Source: Hermodice carunculata
Taxonomy: Eukaryota; Annelida; Polychaeta; Eunicida; Amphinomidae
Direction of reading: 5' to 3'
Length of the DNA: 64,000 nucleotides
Assembly: GCA_964020975.1 (NCBI GenBank)
Contig: OZ026619.1
Span: 94,720,804-94,784,803, forward strand
Shown: positions 57,358 through 64,000 of the stretch, piece by piece
Position numbering within the stretch: position 1 is the stretch's first letter
Layout of the letters: each line of letters starts with the position of its first letter
The notes under the pieces: generated by a model
The model's database searches: none
The model's input: only the letters and a program-made list of their open reading frames with translations
What the model was told of the DNA's origin: nothing
Translations under genes and position numbers: made by a program

Positions 57358-57994
57358 AAATCTCCCTTCTATTTTAAGCTGCAGAGACCACTGCATATGG
57401 TGCACCATGTATTTACTCTGTCGCTGCTACTGACAACTAAACTTGTGCTGTCTGATGTTGGTGTAATGATGTATAACTGGCAGTTCTAATGACACCTAAA
57501 TTTGTGCTGTCATACATCAGTGTACTACATGGAATCACAACTTAACTTTTGCTCTCATACAGTAGTATAATGAGTGCAGATTCACATTCTTCTCATTCAA
57601 GTCCAGCATGTCTGTATTGCCAGAGAAAAAACGTTGACTCCATCTCCAACTGGGCACTGAAACAGAATGCACAGATATTAGCTGACAGAAGGTCTCTGCA
57701 AAGAATGTAGAAAAGTAATGTTGAGGAAGAATCAGCCAAAATACATGGTATACAATACTGAAATGATAAACAGTGCTATCCTACATAACTTAATGACCTG
57801 TCCTGTTTGGAGAGATATAACTGGGGGGTACATTTGTGTGCACACAGACAAGAATGTAGCAACTTACTGCTGAAACCAAATTGAAAAATGTTTGCAGAAT
57901 ACTCGTTACACATGACTAGAATCATATTGTATTCATTATGGTTACTCAGATGTAAAGTTTTAAGAATGCTCTTCTTTTTTTTTGTTTTTTTGTA
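57358..57994 (+). other. TMEM131: No recognisable feature
   Basis: Part of TMEM131 intron 7; I see no gene, no clear repeat and no structured element here. Confidence 0.5.
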
Positions 57995-59085
57995 ATTTTT
58001 TAGCTCAGCTGACTTGTCAGTCAACTGAAGTTATAGGATGGTCTGTTGTCAGCCCATCCACAATTCACATTTTCAACTTCTTCTCCAAAACCGTCAGCCA
58101 GATTCATTTCAAACTTTGTGGGGATGTATCTTGGGTGGGTCTCTACCAAGTTTGTTTAAATGGTCACACTTCAGTGATTCTTGGAGATTTTTAGCTCAGC
58201 TGTCTTGTCCTCCATCTGTCCACCGTGATCTCTCATCCGCCATCGACTTCTCCAAAAGCGTCAGGCTAGATTCACTTCAAACTTGGTGGCAGTGTACCTT
58301 GAGTGGGTCTGTACCAGGTTTTTTCAAATGGTCAGGATTGAGTAAGTCTGGATTCTTTGTTATTTGCTCAAATTGTCATGCTCCATTGATTTTAGCTCAG
58401 GTGATCCATATCACCTGAGCTTATACCATAGTTCCAAGATCCGTCTTCCTGCCATCGTAAATAATTCACATTTTGAACTTCTTTTTTCAAACTATCAGCC
58501 AGATTCAATTCATATCTGGTGGCAATGTTCCTCTAGTGGGTCTACACCAAGTTTGCTCATATAGTCATGGTCCAGTGATTTTTGTATTCTTCATGATTTT
58601 TTTTTTTTTTTGTCTTTTTTGGGCCAAACCTTAAAAAATCACACAAGGACACTTCTGGGGACCCCTAGTTGTTAATTGATCACCAGGTAATGCTGCAAAT
58701 TTTTTTCAATTTTTTGTGAATTTTTATGTGTTTTCACTATTTTCAAATTCGTCTCTAAAACCATGATTCAGATTTTGTTGAAATGCTGCAGAAATGTTTC
58801 TCGTGGAAGGCCCAAATAAATTGTTTGCTAAGTGGTGTTACTATGGAATTTTTTACGATTTTTTCATTTTGGGTACTTGACAGTGAATGCATATATTCCT
58901 TTTCTTTACAATGTAAATCAATTTGCCTCTAATGCAGATTTACATTTTCAACTTCTGCTCCGAAACCGTCAGCCAGATTTACTTCATGCTTGGTGGCAAT
59001 GTTCCTCTTGTGGGTTTCTACCAACTTTGTTCAAACCATCAGCTTATGATTCACCTGAGCACAGGGTCAGTCCTGATCCTCTAGT
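57995..59085 (+). repeat. Family A, array of units with 5' hairpins and a 3' end
   Basis: Three 5' hairpins or hairpin starts (58,002; 58,192; 58,394-58,421) each precede a core unit (ATTCACATTTT, CAAACTT.GTGG, GGGTCT.TACCAAGTTTG). The 58,394 hairpin is AGCTCAGGTGAT/ATCACCTGAGCT, with two compensating changes relative to the usual arms. The block ends with a hairpin around AGGGTCAGTCCTGATCCT and CTAGTTGG at about 59,081. Confidence 0.8.
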
Positions 59086-59551
59086 TGGATTTTCTTACTA
59101 TTTTTTTTGGTCCTTTTTTGGGGCAAATCTTTAAAAAAATCTTCTCCAAAACCACTCACCCAATTGCTTTGATATCACACAGGAACACTCCTAGGGACTC
59201 CTAGTTCTTGATTTGTTCTGCAATTTTTTAATTTTTTTTAAATGATTTTTTTGTGTGTTTTCACTAATTTTGACCTCTACTCCAGAACCGTCACTCAGGT
59301 TAAGCTGAAACTTGATGGGTATGTTCCTTGTGAAAGGATCAAGCATAGTTGTTCACTAGGTGGCACTGCTGTAGACTCCTGATTTTTAACATTTTTTTTT
59401 CCAATTCAGATACTTATTGGCAAATGCACCTTTGCCATCGATTACTATGCAAATCAATGAGCAATCTAATGCTAATTCACATTTTCAACTTCTTCGCTGA
59501 AACAGTCATCCAGATTAGCTTCAAACTTGGTAGAAATGTACTTTTGTACCA
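59086..59551 (+). repeat. Family A block
   Basis: Continues the family order from GGGGCAAATCTTTAAAAAAA through GATATCACACAGGAACACTC, CACTAGGTGGCACTGCTG and AATTCACATTTTCAACTTCT. It is cut by the DIRS relic. Confidence 0.75.
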
Positions 59552-60085
59552 CAACTGCCTTAAAGCAAGTCTCCGCTAGAGCGCACGAGGGGCAAGCCTT
59601 TAAGGCTTCCTGGTGACCCCTGAGCAGTGTCACTGTTGTCGATATCCTGAGGGCCGGTCATTGGAGATCGTCCACGGCTTTCGCCGAGTACTACTTGCGC
59701 AGCTTGATAGTGCTTGAGGAGTGCATGTACTCCTTTGCTGGTGTAGGAGGCTGCATTGCATATGTTTCTTATACTTGTCTTTAGACTTCGCCTTGTCCCC
59801 TCAAGGCATCACTGTGTTCCAGCTAATGTTGCTAGTGGGTTTTTGACCAGGTAGAAGTCTTTAAGTTGGCAAACCGAGAGTAGGCCTGGACTTTATTTCA
59901 GACTTTTATCAGACGGTGGTCCTTGGCCAGAGTGGTCGGATCCAATTTTCTCATTCCTATTAATTACCAGATTACTATGCCATGGAAAGCCACATGTTTC
60001 ATTTCCTCTCCTAGTCCTCATCGGCTAGAGCAGAGTGTGGCTTTTTATGGATTGAATGTGTAGGTCAGCTGAGGATGGGCTGTTC
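59552..60085 (+). mobile_element. DIRS-type relic, tyrosine-recombinase tail and 3' end
   Basis: Plus-strand sequence carrying the C-terminal signature of DIRS tyrosine recombinases (DILRAGHW followed by TAFAEYYLR), then about 250 bases that look like the 3' flank of such an element. It is a short fossil fragment lodged between two family A repeat blocks in TMEM131 intron 7. No other part of the element is present here. Confidence 0.65.
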
Positions 60086-62700
60086 ACACAGGCCTCTTGT
60101 TTGTTTTCACTATTTTTGCCTTAAAATAGTCACACTCCAATGATTTTCAGGTTTTTTAGGAATATCTTGTTCATTTTTCTGGAAAGATGTTCAAGAATCT
60201 TTATCTACCAAACCTCCAGGCCAATTTCTGTATTCTTTAAGATTTTCTTTCTTTTTTTATGCAGGGGTAGGGCCCCCTGCATATTGTTATCGCGAAAATC
60301 CTGGCGTTTGCCTACATGTTACGTAACCTATACACCACAGTACACTGGATTATGACTGAAATAATACAATTTTAAGTGTGCACGATGTGAGAAGAGCCAA
60401 TAAAATGTTCATTCAACATGTTTTATTTAAGTTTTGTCGTGCCTTTTTTTTTTAAAGGGCTATTTTACTGTTGAGGGGTCGTTTCAAGAATCATAAAGGA
60501 CCGCTACAGAAATCGTAAAGTTGCCCTAGTTTTTGTTGATGGTTTAAATAATTTTGTATCATGTGACAAAGTTTATAGTCAGCCAGACAGAGCCAGAATT
60601 TAGTGTCAATGTTCTTAAAAACCATCCCAAATAAAAAAACGGGAAAAAATATTCAAGTTACTGTAAAAATACATAAAGTTTGAGGTACATCGAGAGGAAC
60701 TGTTTTGTACGAAAAGGAGCTGCAGTCCTGTGACAGCGGTCGCCACGAGGCCATCACATGTCAACAAGGTCAAGGCCAACCATTAAACAAAGGAAGAACT
60801 GGACTCGCAGGTGTTGACCAGTATTTACGTTTAGACGCATCACTGGGCACACGAAGGGAAATAGTGTACTGGCGACAACAATTAGTGGATTTTAATTACG
60901 AGGTTGTGATACAAAGTGTGGAGCGGTAATTTTGTTTAATAAAAGCTTAATTAGCGTACAAATTGGCAGAATACTTCATCGCAACGATGCTTCGTTTGTT
61001 CATCATCATCATGAAACTGAAAGATGTCATCATACACGCGATGGCGGGGAAGCCGGATTGATTTTGGAACATTCGTCACAATATAGTTTTTCGGGTCTTT
61101 TGGATTAAAATTTTATGGGTGCTGTTTCAAGAAGTAAACAAGATGATCGAGTTAATCTGTTGTGTTATGCTTGGTGCAGTGGGACTACGAGGCCGACGTG
61201 GTGAGGCACTGAGGGAAACCACGCTTTCACCGTCTGTGCGAAGAAAAAAGTGCACAAATCAAAATACAATAGTGCCGCTTTTGAGCGACCAACCCCCGCG
61301 CAGACCAAAAAGCGGTCGTATAATGCAGGTGGTCTCTCATTGGAGGAGCCCCACACTCGCGAGCTGAACACTAACAGCTCAAATCCTAGGCGGCCTTTCC
61401 CTAGTGGTAGCGAGGTACGCAAATTTCTGCAAGCACCAGTTCATCATGATCGATTACATTTGCTTTGGGAAAAAAACACGATTTATTAAATTTAACCATT
61501 ACAACCCTTAAAATCTTTATTTCAATAAAGACCGCTTGCCTTGGTGGTGAAACTAGTGAAAGACGTGTTTCGCAACTTGAAAATATTGCCGGTCCTGAGT
61601 TGTGTCTTTCCATTACGCTCAGCCTCAATGGGGCTGATGCATAATCCCGTACGGAGCTTTCGCTTGCGAAGTAATGAGCTTAGAGTTAACTGTCGTAAAA
61701 TTGTTTTGATGATATAACTCACTTCCTTAACTTTATTCTACACGTTCCATGGATCCTAACTCACCGTAGTTCATAAGTTATGGATCAAAATAAGACTCGG
61801 CGTTTTCTTCCTGCCACCACGTGTGTTTTGGGCACCATGTTTACCTCGATCTGAACCGTGGGAAAAATAAATCGACCCACTTCGTCAGTGTCGGTCGCTG
61901 AGTCATGCAGGCAAGCACGTGCTTGATCGGGGTTTTGATCCAGCGAAAGTTATCATCGTTCATTTTATAAATATTCTATCATAAAACGTCGTTCAATTAG
62001 AAATGAGAACACTAAATAATATTTCTGTAGCTTTGCTCGTATCTGCCAGGGTTAGGTAAGGTTTCGCATGCAAAAAAGAGATGACCACGTGGGTTGTTGA
62101 TCTGCGGGGAAATGACGGAAGATTGTTCGGGACATTTCCGGAGAGCTTCGGCAACATTCGTCCAGCATTTGGATTTGAAGTATTTCAAGGTGGATGATGT
62201 GAACGATCATGACTGCGAGCGACCAAGTCCCCACCACAAGGAAATTTCTGCCGATCATTATGAGGTTTAATTCAGAAAACGATCCATAATATCCCAGCAT
62301 ACAAATTTTTTTACTCAGTCACAAATCACAGTTAAGTAAACAGGTCAGATAACGAAATAAACACTCCCCCCCCCCCTCATTTGTATAATGTGGTCACAAA
62401 ATCTGTTCATTTGGCATGGTTGCTGGTCGCGTTTAACAGGTGGTCGTTCATAAGAGGTAAATTATAAAAGAAAAACAAGTGACCGAATTTGGTCCTTCAA
62501 ATCAGGTGGTCATTTATACGAGGGGTCGTTAAATACAGGGAGAGACCCATATATATGGGTTAGGGCGATGGTCATGGATGCTATCAGTATATTTCAGTCA
62601 ACTTCCGTATACAGTGTTGGCAAATTATTCACAAGAAACAGTGTTTTTCATTCAAATTCAAATGAAATAAATTTAGAAATTGGTCTTCTTTTAATCATGG
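60086..62700 (+). other. TMEM131: TMEM131 intron 7, mixed unique and degraded repeat sequence
   Basis: A family A end (CTCTTGTTTG near 60,092) opens it. A 74-codon frame at 60,705-60,929 (MYEKELQSCDSGRHEAITCQ...) shows no family I recognise. Phrases like GTGCCGCTTTTGAGCGACC (61,274) and GGTGGTCGTTCATAAGAGG (62,440) resemble worn TA-target MITEs. Base composition is less AT-rich in 60,700-61,450 than around it. Confidence 0.5.
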
Positions 62701-62714
62701 ATCGTTGAGGCCTT

Positions 62715-64000
62715 GGTTTTTTCTATTTTTTTTTATCATTTTTTATGTGTTTTTCCTATTTTGTCTCCTACAGAACCACCACTCAGATTAAGCAGAAACT
62801 TGGTGGAGAAGTTCCTTGTGGAAGGGTCCAAGTTTTTCACTAGGTGGCACTGCTGTGGATTCCTGATTTTTGCCGGGTTTTTTTTGTTTTTGTTTTTTAG
62901 CTCAGCTGACTTGTCAGTCAGCTGAGTTTTTTTTAGGGTTCGTCGTCCGTCCGTCCATCTGTCCACAATTTACATTTTCAACTTCTCAAAAACCGTTGGC
63001 CAGATCCACTTCAAACTTGGTGGGGATGTGCCTTGGGTGGGTCTCTACCAAGTTTGTTCAAATGGTCAAGGTCCAGTGATTTTTGGATTTTTAATGATTT
63101 TTTTTGGTTCTTTTTTGGGTAAATCTTAAAAAAAAATTCTTCTCCAAAAGCGCTCACCCAATTGCTTTGATATCACACAGGAATACTCCCTAGGACTCCC
63201 AGTTTATAAATGGTTCGCCAGGTGGCCCTTCTTTTTTTTTCTAATTTTTTATGAATTTTTGTGTGTTACAGCTATTTTCAACTACTTCTCCAGAACCGTC
63301 TCTCAGATAAAGCTGAAACATTGTGGATATGTTCCTTGTAGAAGGGTCAAACAAAGATGTTCACTATGTGGGAATGCTGCAGATTCCTGATTTTTAATGA
63401 TTTTTTCAATTCGGGTACTTATCGGTCAATGCAGCTTTCTTATTGATTACTATGCAAGTCAATGGACATTCTAATGCTAATTCACATTTTCGACTTCTCC
63501 TCCAAAACCGTCATCCAGATTAATTTCAAACTTGGTGGCAATGTACCTTGGGTGGGTTTCTATGAGGTTTGCTCAAATGGTCATGCTCCAGTGATTTTTG
63601 GATTTTTCATTAATTTTTTTCAAAAATCTTTACAAAAGTTTTAATAGGAAAGCTTAACATGGAAATTTCTTCTGATGGTTATGACTTGAATGATTTTGGC
63701 CAGATTTACTTCAAACTTGGTGGGGATGTGCATTGGGTGGATCTCTAGCAATTTTGTTCAAATGGTCACGCTCTATTGATTTTGGGATTTTTTATGAATT
63801 TTTTTGTTCTTTTTGGGGGCAAATCTTAAAAAATCTTCTCCGAAACTGCCCAGCCAATTGCTTTGATATCCCACAGGGACCCTGCCGGGGACACCCAGTT
63901 CTTAATATGTTCACCAGATGGTGCTGCAATTTTTTTTATGAATTTTTGTACGTTTTTGCTATTTTCAACTTTTTCTCCAGAACCATCACTCAGATTAAGC
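62715..64000 (+). repeat. Family A, long copy running off the window
   Basis: At least two full units in order. The 5' hairpin AGCTCAGCTGAC, TTGTCA, GTCAGCTGAGTTT is at about 62,899-62,928, followed by the CGTCCGTCCGTCC patch, then the core phrases. The unit from CCAGAACCGTC to the next CCAAAACCGTC spans about 200 bases. This is the clearest example of the family order. Confidence 0.82.

Noticed and set aside
60705-60929. 74-codon frame as a TMEM131 exon
   Set aside because: It matches nothing in TMEM131, has no suitable splice sites in phase, and no recognised family.
61522-61722. Possible third hammerhead near GGGCTGATGCATAATCC
   Set aside because: The core reads CTGATGC instead of CTGATGA and no GAAA partner lies in the right place.

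Overview
The window is animal genomic DNA, AT-rich and heavily repeated, with two host genes broken into short exons by long introns. Both genes were recognised from exon-by-exon protein similarity, consensus GT/AG splice sites and consistent codon phase. I cannot name the species. The repeat style and gene content suggest a marine invertebrate, perhaps a hemichordate or lancelet.

Left part (minus strand, 957 to 18,993): an ELMOD1/ELMOD2-type gene. Four exons encode the N-terminus and the first part of the ELMO domain, including its GAP signature; the rest of the gene lies left of the window. Its introns hold an old DIRS-type element (about 11,960-15,765), several MITEs, a 713-bp element with perfect 30-bp inverted ends, and modular repeats.

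Right part (plus strand, 25,044 to beyond 64,000): the 5' half of a TMEM131 gene. Seven exons encode 215 residues, from the signal peptide into the first PapD-like domain. The two genes are head-to-head, with about 6 kb between their start codons.

Two large modular repeat families fill much of the remaining DNA. Family A starts with a hairpin around AGCTCAGCTGAC and ends with a hairpin plus CTTGTT or CTAGTT. Family B carries phased near-palindromes of the type GGTGGYRCCACC and ends with GGCCCATGGGCC plus CTTGTT. Both look like non-autonomous Helitron/Helentron-like elements (inference). Other content includes a 2.1-kb tandem duplication carrying a BED-like zinc-finger fragment, two direct copies of a reverse-transcriptase tail, tRNA-derived SINEs, TA-target and TTAA-target MITEs, and long (TA)n tracts.

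The most unusual items are two complete type I hammerhead ribozyme motifs. Each lies about 55-65 nt from the 3' end of an insertion flanked by a 13-14 bp target duplication. One insertion is only 156 bp and carries a poly(A) tail.
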